DNA from: Fratercula arctica
Taxonomy: Eukaryota > Chordata > Aves > Charadriiformes > Alcidae
Length of the DNA stretch: 64,000 nt
Assembly (NCBI GenBank): GCA_947846985.1
Contig: CANTUZ010000002.1
Location: 155,243,889-155,307,888 of the forward strand
Direction: 5' to 3'
Part shown: piece by piece, positions 11,197-23,580 of the stretch
Numbering within the stretch: the stretch's first letter is position 1
Layout: every line of letters starts with the position of its first letter
Translations under genes and position numbers: made by a program
Notes under the pieces: generated by a model
The model's input: the letters and a program-made list of their open reading frames with translations, nothing else
Database searches by the model: none
What the model was told of the DNA's origin: nothing

Positions 11197-13255
11197 CTGC
11201 CTTTATCTCAACCCACAAGTTTTTTCTCACTTTTACTCTTCCGATTCTCTCCCCCATCCCAAATGGGGGGAGTGAGTGAGTGTCTGTCTGCTCCTAGTTG
11301 CTGGCTGGGATTAAACCATGACACTATCAGCAACAGTACTGGTGAGACGTGGTTCTTCATGACTGCTGCAGGCAGTGAGCTGGGGCTCGGCAGGGGTATT
11401 CAGCTGAGTTTCACTTAGCTACTAGCAGGATATAAGCTGCAGTGACACAAAGCTTGGAAGCTCATTTACCCTCTCCCTTGGATGCTTTTTGCAGGTCACT
11501 AGGATGTTTGCAGCGTGAATGTGGCCTGACAGTTATCTCACTAAAAGCAGTTTCCTGGATGCTGAGATTCACTGTCCTCTTGCAAACACCAACTATCACC
11601 ACACCGTGCTGTGGCCTGTATTTCCAAGGCTTCTTCACAATAACCTTGTGTGACGATATTCTAATGAAGATTTGTAGAGCTGTCTGTAGCAGTTGTTTTT
11701 ACGTCTTCGGTGCTTGCTTATTTTCCTGCTGTGTTTATGAGGTTTTCTTCTTGCTGTACTTCCTTTTTTTTTTCCCTCATACTTATTCTGGGAAAGAGAT
11801 CTGTGAAGAAGGTGAGTCATGTGCCACGTGGATGGGAAGGGTCATGCTTACAGGCTCATTCTGTTTTCCTGTCAGGGGGGTTGAGTCAAGAAGGAGCTTT
11901 TGTCTGGAAATGTTTTATCACCAGCAGAGCTGGGTCAGCAAGTCATGAATAGAGAGGCTGCTGAAGCAAGAGCAGATCCTTCAGTTGCCACCTGAAATAG
12001 ATTGGAAATGTCAAACCACTGGAGTAGTAGCCATGACCTAATATGAAGGGTCTTTAGCCCAACTGGCAGCCAGTTTGCTCCTCCATCTTTTAATTGTCAT
12101 GGTCCAGCACTTGGTGTCCTCTAGCTCATGTTCCCTGGGGAACTGCTGTTGTTGACACATTTGTCATCTGTGCCCGGATGTGACATGCCGGTCTTGCATG
12201 GTCTGGTCAGATGGCTGGGATGCTGTAGTCTGGTGTCACCTACAGATGAGAAAAGCAGAAGATGGTGGTTGTGTTGGGACTGTGGGGCAGCACTGGTGCC
12301 TTCTGCTGTCCGCCTGCCTCCATGCCAGGGTGAAACCTGGACATGAGTGCTTAACTAGCCTGCTCTACTCTGAAAGTAACCAGATAAGTGGAAAGGGAGG
12401 AGATCAGAAAAGATCAGGAAATCAGGTTGCTGCACAACCACAGGGCTCAACGTGGTTTTTTTTTTGGCCATGACCAGGGTGTGCAGCCTGACAGAAACAC
12501 CACCAGGACCTTTCCTGCTGTCAGCATGACACAGTTTCCCATTCAAGGTGAAGCAGGGTGGTTTCTGGTTGGGCTCAAGATGGCAGGGATGGTTTCTAAG
12601 TAATGCCCTGCGTCCATGCAGGATGAGCCCAGGTCCCAGATGGCATCATGATGATCTGCTAGCCATCAGGGGAGAGGCAGATGCCTCTGATGGAGGAAGT
12701 AGCCCTGTCTGATTGGTGCCCCATCTGATGTATCTGGACTCATTTTGAGGAAGCTGGTTTTCATCTCACTGTGGGCTCTGTGGTGCTTTACATGCTGCAC
12801 TCATTTTTTGGATAAAACAGGTGGCAGAGGAAACCCAAACAGAGAACTAGTGAAAGCTTCCTTCATTTTCTATTGCTCTCTGCTAGATGCAAATTAGCTC
12901 TTTCGGGAGGGCACCTCGCCTCAGTTCTCAGCAGCTGATTTCCCAGAGACCGGGAGGAGAGAGATGCAAATTAAAGGTCTGTAGACCCTTTCCCCAGTAG
13001 CTAGCACTGTCTGCTGCGGTACCCACATGAGAATGTCTCTGCCTCTGTGTCCTCTCCTCACTGCAATGCCTGGAAATACCACAGACTCCTACAATGCTAA
13101 ATAACATCTGAGGCCTTGCCCACATCTCAGAGAAACTTGACCTAGTTTCTCCATCAAAACACCTGCATTACTGAGCTCACCTAAGCGGCAGATCACAGAC
13201 TGAGCAAAATCTTAAACATTAAGGGTTTTTCTTTTTTGCTCCACAGAATTGATTT

Positions 13256-13274
13256 AAAAAAAAAAAAAAAAAAG
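13256..13274. repeat. Poly-A tract
   Basis: An uninterrupted run of 19 A after GATTT. No polyadenylation signal lies just upstream. Confidence 0.9.
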
Positions 13275-13659
13275 TGGCTGCCAAACAAAGTCTTATTTCA
13301 GTTTGATTTATTCTAAGCTGCCCTAAATATTTTGCTTTCCTCTTCTGTTGAGTGCATTATTTTTTTACTGCAGGCTCATGGCCACACTGCAAAGATCTGG
13401 GGGAGGTGGCAATTCTGGATGTGCAAATGCAATGAGACGCAAGTGGGTGCTGTGGAATATGTCATGATAATAACAGTTACTGTGAGGCTTCTGTTAGTTT
13501 GGACAACACAGAAAGAATTAACAGCATTGACATTTGTGTTAGATGTCATGATTAAGGTGCCAAATGTAACCTAAGATTTGACTGCAATGAGGTTAAAGTA
13601 GGAGAAAATATCCCTTCTGATTACAGGACACAGCCCAGGGAGAGAGGTTCACACGTGAA

Positions 13660-13680
13660 TTTTTTTTTTTTTTTTTTTTT
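13660..13680. repeat. Poly-T tract
   Basis: An uninterrupted run of 21 T, followed at once by CAGCTGC. Confidence 0.9.
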
Positions 13681-16242
13681 CAGCTGCTTGGGCTGGGAAC
13701 TTGGTCTCTTTAAAAATGTCATGCTTAGATTCTCAAGTCCAGGTCTATAATTTGGTATTTTCTGATAATGTCCCAGGCCAGGGAACTGCAGAGCAGTGAA
13801 GGCAGCAGGCCCCATCTTTATGGAATATATTGCCCCCGTTGTTGTCCTGGACTTTATTTCAAGCAACGAAATTAAATAGTAGCCCGCGAAGAAGGGAGGA
13901 GAAGAGGAAGACTGCACATCTACTTGCAGCGAGGATAAGGATTCGTATTCATATTTCAGTGGGACTTCAGAAAGCACAGCACTGATGTGCTTTTTCTTTC
14001 GGTTATGTTGGCCTGAGAGTGGTGTAGCCCCAACATTTTCCCTGCGGCTTTACTCCAATGGAAGTACATCCCAAGTGAACTCTATCTCCATGGTGCCCTT
14101 CTGTCTGCTTAGTCACATCAGGGCTGGGTGTGGAGGATTGGCGGTAACAATGCTGCTCTCCTGGTCCCTGTTATAGATGGTCTTACTGGAAAAATCTTTT
14201 TTTTAAGGGTAAAGGCTGTTTGCCTCAAAGGATTACTTTTATTATACCAACATAAAGGTAACTTTGCCAGTATAGCTGTCAGTCCAAGAGGACTTGACCA
14301 GCAAAGCAGTCCTGGGGTCGAGGTAACCCAAGTCCTGCTTCTCCTACAGCAAGGTGCACTGCAGTAGCCTGGTGAGGACCCTGGCAGATATTGAATGTGA
14401 CTGCAATGGACACCGAGTATTGCTCAACCTCGGAGATTTTTTCCTCATGTTCAGCATGGTTTATTTGGGAGTTCACTGTTGCCAGGAAGAGCTGCAGTGG
14501 GACTGTAAGGTTTCTAAGGCAGATGTGGGGCATCTTCTACCAGCATTTTGCTTATCTCATGCACCACCTGGTGTCAGACGTTGTTTCTGAGGGTAACCTT
14601 TCTGTGGTCTGGTTATACAGAACAGCATCAGGAGTTATTTTATTTGGTGAAAGTTATTTTGCCAGATGAAACTTATGGCTGAGGCAAGAAGTGATGGATT
14701 GTTTTTCCCTCTGTATGTGTGACAAGTCTGCCCGAGGCTATTTGGCCACGCTTCACAGCATGGCAGGGAGAACTTCCCTCTTGTTCATGAATTCATCCAG
14801 TTGTCCAAGTTCTTCTTGCGTTGTCACAAGCTCAAATGCTTCCCTTTTGTCTTCTAAGGGAGGAAGACTTGCCAATTCCCCACATGCGTGTGCTCACATG
14901 AGCACAGAGAAAGCACTATTTAATACTCACATGCATTATATTTAACAGCTGCACAGCTTTAGCAAAACAGGAGTCAGACCAAAATGTAGCTCATTGTTTT
15001 TAATAAAAGGAATACCAGTCTTGCCAGATGTGGTGTATGCTTTTCCAAATGAACTAGAACAGTGTCCGCGGCTGAGCATGATGTGGGCTTGTGCAATAAC
15101 ATCAGTTGTTTTTGCATGCCCATGAATGGCAAGGCACAGACTGGTGTTTAATCAAAGACACAAAGGGTTTTCCTCATGAGAACAGAATGAACTTGAAGGA
15201 AATGGAGTACAAGCTATTTGCTATACTGTTAGCTCTACTACAGCAGTAGCCAGCCCATGGATCAAGAGATGTTTCTCCCAGCAAAGACAAACAAGACTGA
15301 TGGTCTCCCTTATGATGGCTATCGTCATGTCATACTACTGAAAGCTGATGGAACTGAAGTATAGAGAACAAGCTGAATGTGGAAGATGGAGTTGCGGTTC
15401 TTGAGACGGTTGCTACCCTGGTCTCCTTGCAAAGTTACAAACACCATAAACTGAGCAATGTACAGAGTACGCTGCAAACAAGGAGGGCATGCAGGCCCAG
15501 AAAGGTGTGTGAAGCTGAGCTGATGAGAGCTTTCCTTGAACCAAGAGAAGAGCCAGGAAACATCACTGATGTATGACCAGGTCTCCACCAGATGTAGACT
15601 GTAGTAGCATTGACTGTGCCTTGATCTTCAAGTACCATAACATTTCTAAAGCTTTTTCTGCTTGAGCTGTAGGAGACTGCAAAGGTTGCCTTGGCACTCT
15701 TGGTATAACATCTCTAAGTCATCCTGGAGCTGCAGCTCCACAAAGAATTTCTCTCCCAACACCAGGAGTGGATGTGTGACTCCTTCCATGTGACTATTCC
15801 TGCTACTGTTTGACATCTCCATCCATTGGCAGTTTCTGACATCTGGAATTTGCTGGGAGAAGAAAAACAAATATCCTCATACCCCACCACCTCTGAAAAG
15901 GTAGCCACAGTCGTTCTCTTTCTGATTTGATGTTAGGATTTTGCTAAATGGAGAGGAAGGGAAGGATGTTAGGGTCAAGCAGGCTGCTTGTCCTCACCAA
16001 GCAGTGTAGCCCCCATGTTGAGCTGCTTTCAAGCGGTTCTGTGCTTTGCAGAGCAGATGTGTTCTGTAAGAGGGAGTACGTTCAGGGGAAGTCTAGGTAC
16101 TACTGTGCTGTAAACAAACTTCCCTTTTAAACAGCTTATTTCAGTGCTGGCTTTGGATAAACATCATCTTGTTTTAATCACCAACTCTTATGGCAGCAGC
16201 AGCACCCGCCGCAGCCGCTCCAGGTCTTGATCCTGACATCAT

Positions 16243-16259
16243 AAAAAAAAAAAAAAAAA
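16243..16259. repeat. Poly-A tract
   Basis: A run of 17 A after GACATCAT, just 3' of a short (CAG/CCG)-rich segment at 16190-16222. Confidence 0.9.
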
Positions 16260-18540
16260 TATTTCCTCTCCTTGCTGGTACGGTGGTTCAGACTAAATAA
16301 CTTCACAGCTTGAGAATGGATGCACTTAATTCACATGTAGCTGGGCTTATGATGTCAATATGCTAATCTGGTTATTATCATCTTTTTTTAAAGCTAGTTA
16401 CCATAAGGGCAGCACAGGCAGGCCTGGCCACAGTGATTTCAGAGGCAGAGGAGGGTACATCCTAGCTCAGGCAGGAGCTAATTGCTTTCAGGTGGCCTCA
16501 CTGCAGCCTGTATTGGAGCCTCAGGGTCCTAATTCCTCTGGCTCCGCACGCCTTCTCCAGCACAGCTTGATTTCTAGGATCAGCCTTTGCATTCTGTGTA
16601 TGTCTGGGAAAGCCATTCAGTGGATGGAAAAGAGAAATGTCTTATTTAGTGAAGACAAGGTCTTTAAAAAATGGAGTTCTGGAGGGAGATTTCCCTCATC
16701 CGGGCAAAGGCATTAGTTCAACGTTTGGCATGGGTGAGGGATAGGCTGGGAGTTCAGACTCTGCCAAAACCAAGCGATTCCTCATCAGGGGTTTAAATGC
16801 CACTGTGTTATCTGAGATCTTTCTCAGACTTGTCATCAGAGGCATAATTAGCAGCAATTGCATGTGATTCCTCCTCTTGTTCTGGTCCCTTGGGGAATTT
16901 GGGTGTGTGATTTCCATTGCCAACACTTCACAGAGTCATTCCCTACCAAGGCAACTTCAGAGAAGTTTACTGGGAGTGGGAGTATGGGTTTAGGGACCCT
17001 CAGTGTCCCCCACCCCCAGGTCTTTGCTTTGAATGCTTCCATGTAGCAGCACTGGGGAAATGTTGTTTCCACACCAGCTTGCTGCCAGTTCAAGAGTGAC
17101 CTGGACTTTCTCAGAGAAGGAACAAAATTGGGTTATAAAAGACTTGGATGTTCTCATTGATGCTGAAGTCCATGGAGTCATGGAGTTTTCTATTTTTTGT
17201 GTTGTTTCCTGTGTCTCTTCATCATGGTGTGGCAGCCCAACCTTCAGGTTTGTAGCACCAGCAATGCCTTGAGAGGTGCTTGAACCCCAGGATGGATGAA
17301 TCTGCCCTTCACCCACCTTCATTTTTAGTCTGCAAGCTGATAAGTCAGTATAAGAATATTTTAGTTTGTGTTCAGGACCTGGAGGCAGATTTTGAAATGA
17401 GTTGCACACAAGGCTTTCTCCGTAGTAACTTATCTATTGTCCAGTGCAGAGCAGCATTTAGCCTTAGGTTGTGTATGTTCCCATTTTATGGCAATAAAAG
17501 AGGCAGCAATATGAAAAGCTACTAAGAGCTCTTTAGAGCAAATGTTTCATAATTGTAGGCCATGAAAAAATAAAAATCACTAAAAAATTCAGACAGCACA
17601 ATTGTAGCTCAGAGCTCAGCAGGTACCAAACACTGAGAATTAACATCTCCTGCACAGGCAGCAGGCTGGTGTGACTGACTGATGACATAAACACAAAATA
17701 GTAAACATATTACTTTAGTTTAGCTTCAGATACTGCTTAGTAGAGTTTTTCTACTCTTTTTTTCACTATGCTCATTGTCATAATAGTCAATTATCTGATT
17801 ATTAGCCTACATTTTTCTTATAAATGTACTAGTGTTCAAGGCATGTTATTGGAGTCTATGATTACTGTTCATCAGCTTTTCACCCAGACGACCACCCTTC
17901 TTTGGATTAGTCCCGGAGTGGATCAGTGCACCTCAAAGGTATGTTCTATCTTCTTCAAGTGTAACTCTTGAAAAACATTTAATGTATGGAAATTCTGTAG
18001 GAGAAACAGATCCATCATGCTTATGTGCTGGACATGCAAGGGGGAGAAGTATGACAGGAATATCACTACTGTCCAGGTAAAATGCATGTATGTAGCTATA
18101 ACAAGCCACACTAATGTTGATACTTTGGGCATCTTTACAGCGACTGCATAATTTCTTCTAAAGAGTGTAAGCAAGCAAAGCATGAGAAAATTTCCAAGGA
18201 AAACGTACATAGAATGAAATGCAACTCTGCAAGGAAACTCAAACTGAGCTCCAGGAATGGGACAAATGTATTGCTTGAGAGGTACGTGATAATGTAGGTA
18301 AAGATCAAGACATCTTATTTACCGACATTGGACAGAATTAAGAATGTCCAGCTAAGCTTTATTTTTATTGTAGTCCTAAGGTAGTTATTTTTAATTATTT
18401 AGCATATTAGCTCATTATTTAAAAATGAGTTAAGTATTTTTAGGTACTCCTGATTTTACACCACCTACTCACAGAGCTTTCTCGCTCTTACATATCTGTA
18501 TGGATTTTCTGTAACAAAAAAAGTAAAGATGCTGTTACAA

Positions 18541-19244
18541 CTGAAGAAAGAGATCTTGGAGCCGTCATTGGCAGTTGTCTGAAAATGTTGACTTAATGTT
18601 AAGTGGAATGGAAGAAAGCCAATAAAATGCTAGTGCTCATCAGGAAGGATATTACAGTCATGACAAAGAGTCGTTTTGCTGCCATGCTCTGAATCTCGTG
18701 TGTGATCCTGCTTTCTACATCTCAAGACGTTAAAGAGTTTGGGGAAGTGATGAGGAAGATGACCAAAATAATCTAGGGATTGGAGAAGCTGCCTTATGAG
18801 GAGGCACTGGAAAGGCTGTGTCTTGTCTGGATGAAGAGAAAGCTGAAGGGAGGATATGATTGGGATTGACAACCTCAGGCATGTGGTGGGCAGTGTGACT
18901 GTAGAACGGTTACTGACCACATCCCACAATACTGAAACTACCCAACACTCACTGAAACCAGTAGAGGATCTTTTAAAAACTCATAGTTTTACATATGGTG
19001 TACTGAAATTCTGGCATTGCTGCTATGGGAGACTGTGAAACAGGGCATGAACAGCAACCAGAGGGAACGTGAACATCCCTTTTCCACTGAGTGTCAATGC
19101 TGAGGGAGCGTGAGGGAAATGAAACACAGATAGTATCTGGGCTTGTGTGTTCTCCCTAAATAGCATCTTCTGCTGTCACTGGTGGAATAGATGGATGATG
19201 GATCTGACACAGCAGGGTATTTCTAATGAACTTATGCTCTTATG
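18541..19244 (+). mobile_element. Ancient CR1-like LINE fragment (ORF2 3' part and 3' end)
   Basis: A decayed reverse-transcriptase 3' part can be followed on the plus strand across several stops. EERDLGAVIGSCLK (from 18543) corresponds to the CR1 'EKDLGVIVDSSLK' region, KANKMLVLIRKD (near 18615) to 'KANxMLGxI', and GLEKLPYEEALERL (near 18777) to 'GLExxPYEERLKxL'. The 3' end TAGATGGATGATGGATCTGACACAG (19188-19211) and CTTATGCTCTTATG (19231-19244) match the old-type tail 'tagatggacctttggtctgac...ttcttatg' seen in crocodile and turtle CR1s. The many stops and indels show that it predates the other CR1 copies here. It is non-functional. Confidence 0.8.
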
Positions 19245-19442
19245 CAGAGAGAGCTGATTCATTTTGAGTTCTGAAGAAAACCAGGGAAATTTTGAGCTAA
19301 AAGGAGAAAATTTCAGGGGGAATTTTGGGGAGATACTGACAACTTTAAATAGAATCTAAGTACTGAAAAAAATCAGGCATCTTTAACAAGCATGTCACCT
19401 CCTAATAGACATTCTACATAGCATACATTTCTTTTTTAAATA

Positions 19443-19600
19443 TCATAGCGCTGTAGAGTAACTGGGGTTGGCAGAGACCACTGGACGTCTCTCAAAGCAG
19501 GGCCAGCTTCAAAGTTAGATCAAGTTGCCTGTTGCCCCTTTGCACTACACCTCTGAGAAGTCTGGCTCCGTCTTCCCTGTAATGCTCCTTTTAGGAATAT
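19443..19600 (-). mobile_element. Old CR1 LINE fragment with internal deletion
   Basis: On the plus strand it reads TAACTGGGGTTGGCAGAGAC, then CTCAAAGCAGGGCCAGC and GTTAGATCAAGTTGCC, the reverse complement of a CR1 3' UTR. Near 19540 it jumps to CACTACACCTCTGAGAAGTC and TGGCTCCGTCTTCC, which in CR1 lie further inside ORF2. About 200 bp of the consensus between these parts is missing. It lies 200 bp from the plus-strand CR1 remnant and in the opposite orientation. Confidence 0.7.
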
Positions 19601-21299
19601 AATCATTCAGTGAGCAGCATAAAAGTGATGTGAAGTTTTTTCCATGTGTATTCCAGCAATGGGCTGTGACCTTGCATTAATACAAGTTTCCTGTGGATGG
19701 ATGTATTTTCTATGAGCGTTCCCTTCCCATCTCGTTTCCCTGCAGGACTTTATCAATGCAAGTGTCGAATGTATAACTCATTTCCTTGGAAAATGCACAC
19801 CCCATTTTATAGGAAATTCCTGTAGAAACATAAAGAGGAACCTCAGGTCTCAGAACCGCTTCCTCTTTTCTCCAAGACTTCTGCTATAAAGGTGGTGAGA
19901 AAACAAAGACTGATTCTGATCTGCTCTGTACTCTCCTGCTCCGTGTCCTGCAAACGATGATGAATGTGCATGGGCTGGTTCATAGCATATGTAGGAGGGA
20001 AAACTTCCGAGGTTGTTCTTTTAAATAATGCCCTGACAAGGGAGAAGTGGAACTGCACCTTCCCAGGGTCTGGCCAGGATATCAGTGCAAACAGGACTTC
20101 GAGGTAACTGGAGAAAGGGGAACCTTTCTGGTTCCCCTGGTCTCCTGGCAGGCTGACCACAGATCACGTCTCTTGAGTGTAAGACGTGATGACAGCCGGC
20201 TTTTGAGTAAAACAGACAAGGAGTGAAAAAGGCTTTTTATGACTTTCTACTGTAAAAGTACACATGTGGACGTCTGCAGACAAGACAGAATTGTCCCAAG
20301 GACTGTGGGAAAATACATGAATTGCTCTGTATTTTGGGTCTCATTAGCCACTGCTGGGGGGAGTTCAGAAGCAGGTATTCTTGACCCTAAAACCCTGCTT
20401 TCTATGATCAGGAGCTAGAGATACTCTGCAGGGAGCCACCATCACTGAGTATAGAACACCCATCACCTGAACATGTCAGTGTCACTAGACACCTTGACTG
20501 CATAAGTTCCATGGGGATCATTATGTAGGGTCCAATTACACAGCAAATGGAGCTCTATGGAGAAATGCCACTTACTGGAGCAGAGGGCAGGACATTGCTT
20601 TGAGGAATGTGGAGGCAGAAACAACGATGGCCCTCTCAAAGTGGCTGCTCGCATTCGCTGCAGGGTGGTGCTGCTGGAAGTAGTAACACTTAGCACTGAC
20701 ACAGCACTTCATCCAAACATTGGGCAATTAATCTGCAAAGCAGCAGGAGATGCTCTTTGCGACTGGTTCTGTAAGCATGACTAACGGACTAGAGTGAAGA
20801 GAGCTATTAAAAACCATGCTCACATCCAAATTGTCCCTTGGCAACTAAAGAAAAACCTCCAGAACTTACCATGTCCTCTTTGTTTTATTAGCCCTCTTAA
20901 TATTCAAATGAAGAGAAAGTTTTCCAGAGCTGGTCCTCAGCCTGCCCAGCTTGCAGAAGCTTGGCGGACTTCAAAGGAGCTGCAACAATTTATTGTGGTT
21001 CTTACTCCAGACATTTTGTGAGGATGAACACATATTCTAGCTGGAAAACAGTTCACTTATAAAGATTATAGTATATCCCAGTTAGCAGAACACTGTAGAT
21101 TATCTGTTTTAATGGGTTTACCCACTTCCCTCCCTTGACTCTTTGTAGTTTAAAAGTTTGGAAACAAAATTGCTTTTGCTACTGAGTTCATTTTCCATTT
21201 ATCAGCATTGACTGCTTTTCCCCCTCCCCCAGTGAAACTGCACAAGAGCGGCCGTGGGAGGAAGGAAGGAGAGTTTTGTGGTTATGGCTCAGATTTGGA
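19601..21299. other. Non-coding stretch, no gene recognised
   Basis: No known protein, repeat family or RNA was recognised. Frames at 20463-20784 and 20794-21021 are short and without domain features. Confidence 0.55.
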
Positions 21300-21380
21300 A
21301 GCTGGGATGCCAGGGCTCTGCTGCCGGTCCTGCCCTCTCTTTCCATGCGACTCTGAGCGAATCATGTACCTTGCTTTCCG
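21300..21380 (+). mobile_element. Possible MIR/CORE-SINE-like remnant
   Basis: The order GGCTCTGCTGCC, then GCGACTCTGAGCGAATCATGTACC, then TTGCTTTCC resembles the MIR segment 'ggctctgccactgac...tgtgaccttgggcaagtcacttaacc'. It is diverged and short, so chance similarity is possible. Confidence 0.4.
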
Positions 21381-22514
21381 AAGCGCTCTGTAGTATTTGC
21401 TGAGTGCAACCATGTCACTGCATCCCGTGACTGCATCCTCTGGCTGATATCAAACAAATGATTTTCACTGGTTTTATATATGACCACACCCGTGTTTTGA
21501 AGGCAAAAAAATGCAGGGAGGGTAATTATTTGGCATCCTATGGAAATGTTGAGTTCTCATTCTGGTAAGGGTGCTTCCTCAAGAGTCTGAGCTTTAATTC
21601 CCAGGGGTAAAATCCGGACTGCTTTAGGTCCAAATCCTCAGCATCCATGGGACATGGGTTACTGTGCATTTAGAGCTGTGTTCACAAGGGAGTGTAGCTG
21701 TGGCAGCCCTTGGTTTAGGTACTCCAGCTCTTTGTGCCATGTGGTCAGCTATGGAGAGCCAAGTCCTTGGGCAGAGCATTCTCAGAAACTGGCAAGATTA
21801 AGCCTCATCTCTCACTAGTGAGGACAAGTCACTTGAGGCAAGTCAATCATTTTAGAGAGCCTCATCCCTGAGCTTCCCGGGGGGGTGAGCACTGACTTGC
21901 AGCACAGCAAAGGCTCATAAGAAAGAGAAATAGTAGGAGCTTTGCTCCAGTAGCATAATGGTATAGGTATGGATCTGGGACAGATCCCTGCATCAACGTG
22001 TGTCGTCACTTCGCATAGCAGAAGCGCTTTGGACAGGAGAGATTCAGGTCATGCCGTCCTAGAAGGCTTTATACTGGCTGCTGTGGGTCTCTCCTGGATG
22101 GTGAGAGACAGCAGCTCAAAATCACACAGTTAAACTGGCAAGAAGGAAAAGTGTCAGCGGAGAGATTTCTGTTGTCTGCCATTGTGGTAACTCCACAAGC
22201 CACTAGAGGTTACCAGAAGGAAGGTTTCTCTTAGGATTTTGCTTCTTAATATTATCCTCTGAAGTTTAGCTGCTTTCCAAGCTCCACCCTGAACATGTAT
22301 TTTCCTTCTGTTTGTACCCCTTATACCTTTGTGGACTTAGGAAAGCCTTTTCTACAACCTTTCTCAGGGGGGATATTTCGATATTTCAGTAATGCTAAAT
22401 TAGACCCTTTTGGTCCCTTATTGTTGCTGACATTTTCTGAATTTCCCTCTAATTTGTCAACATTTATTTTCTCTATTACAGCTCTAATGATGTCTAGCAC
22501 ATATAATGGCTAGC
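21381..22514. other. Non-coding stretch, no gene recognised
   Basis: Mixed-composition sequence without a recognised gene, RNA or repeat. A frame at 22295-22513 is hydrophobic but matches no family I know. Confidence 0.55.
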
Positions 22515-22680
22515 AGAATCACAGAATCACAGAATGGTAAGGTTGGAAGGGACCTCTGGAGATCATCTAGTCCAACCCCCCTGCCAGAGCAGGGTCACCC
22601 AGAGCAGGTTACACAGGAACGCGTCCAGGCAGGCTTTGAATGCCTCCAGAGAGGGAGACTCCACCACATCTCTGGGCAGC
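22515..22680 (-). mobile_element. CR1 LINE, 5'-truncated 3' end
   Basis: On the plus strand the element starts with AGAATCACAGAATCACAG, the reverse complement of the CR1 3' tail octamers. The highly conserved GGTTGGAAGGGACCTCTGG, GATCATCTAGTCCAACCCCC and GGAGACTCCACCAC words follow. The match stops at CTCTGGGCAGC, where the 5' truncation lies; the usual continuation CCTGTTCCAGTG is absent. It covers only the 3' UTR and the last codons of ORF2 and is not functional. Its close match to the copy at 40617-40853 suggests the same subfamily. Confidence 0.95.
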
Positions 22681-23580
22681 AGAATAATTCAGGAGTGCTT
22701 GTTCCCTCCCTTTATCACGGCACCTGAAAGTGGAAAGGCACCTTCCCAAAGATCTCCCAGTAAAAATGTGGAGTAGCAAAGAGAAAGTGCTACACAGACC
22801 ATTATAAATAGTTCAGGCGCTGCAATGACAGCTGAGAGAAGGTCATTGAGCTTCATAGAAAAAGTGAGCTCTGAAGGAGACAGAGCAATGGAGGTCATTG
22901 ACAGTTAGCAAGAGAGGGAGAAAAGAGATGGAGACCAGTTTGGATTGTGGTCAAGATGCAATCTGGATGGGTGTTCAGGCAGCCATAGGGAAGAACAGGC
23001 AAACTATACTTTTAAAAAATAAGTGAATAAGTGGGAATGCACTTTAAAAACAGACCTTGGAGAGTTGGTGAGGGACCTGGGACAGACTCAGCTGGGTGAA
23101 GTAAGGAGGTGCAGAGACAGGTGAGGCACAAACAGGAGAGATTTTTGCTTGGCTGCTCGTGCTCTCAATTTGCCTTTTTCCATAGTGCATCCAGGACTGT
23201 GACTAACATGTCACATGCTTTTCCCTACCCCTGCTCCCCGTGGGGATAGAGCTGCATTCCTGGGCGTGGAGTTTGTTGTGATGGGTTTCCTGATGTCCTT
23301 AAACTGGTTGATTTTATCCATGTAAATGTCTCATTTTCTGTTACTTGCTGTTTCTTTAAGAACAAAACTATCTCTGTGGTTGCCATGGAAAGCCCTGCAT
23401 ATCTCATGAGACTGAACCACAGAATATATAGTGCAGCCGCAGAAGATATCTGGAAATATGTTTGCCTGAGAGTTGCAGGCCTCAGGAGCTTGGCAGCCTT
23501 GTAAATGGAGATGCCCCAGCTGGGAAAGGGAATTTCTTTTCCCCAGGCCATTAATGTGGGCATGGGGATGGGATGGTGCC

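Larger units (their letters stand above)
10744..11323 (+). mobile_element. Solo LTR of an avian ERVL-type endogenous retrovirus
   Basis: The 580-bp element begins TGTCATGGTTT and ends AAACCATGACA, a perfect 11-bp terminal inverted repeat with the TG...CA ends of retroviral LTRs. Inside, in order, are a TATA-like ATATAAAG (11005-11012), an ATTAAA polyadenylation signal (11191-11196), and the ACTGCCTTTATCTCAACCC and TCTCCCCCATCCC words that I recognise from a widespread bird class III (ERVL) LTR family. The flanking 5-mers CTGCC and CTATC match at three of five positions, consistent with a decayed 5-bp target duplication. No primer-binding site or gag/pol sequence follows, so this looks like a solo LTR left by LTR-LTR recombination. 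Confidence 0.85.
11324..18540. other. Non-coding stretch, no gene recognised
   Basis: It holds no recognisable coding exon. Low-complexity tracts are A19 at 13256-13274, T21 at 13660-13680 (directly followed by CAG, so it mimics a splice acceptor) and A17 at 16243-16259. None of these A tracts has an AATAAA 10-30 bp before it, so they do not look like retrocopy tails. Several frames of 80-140 codons (for example on the minus strand at 16990-17409) match no family I know. Confidence 0.55.

Noticed and set aside
13256..13680. Poly-A/poly-T tracts as tails of processed pseudogenes
   Set aside because: No AATAAA or ATTAAA lies at the proper distance, and no coding remnant or target duplication accompanies the tracts.
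16990..17409. Minus-strand 139-codon frame; plus-strand words faintly like the CR1 'KDLGVLID' region
   Set aside because: The similarity covers only about ten codons (KDLDVLIDAEV) and does not continue on either side as CR1 would.
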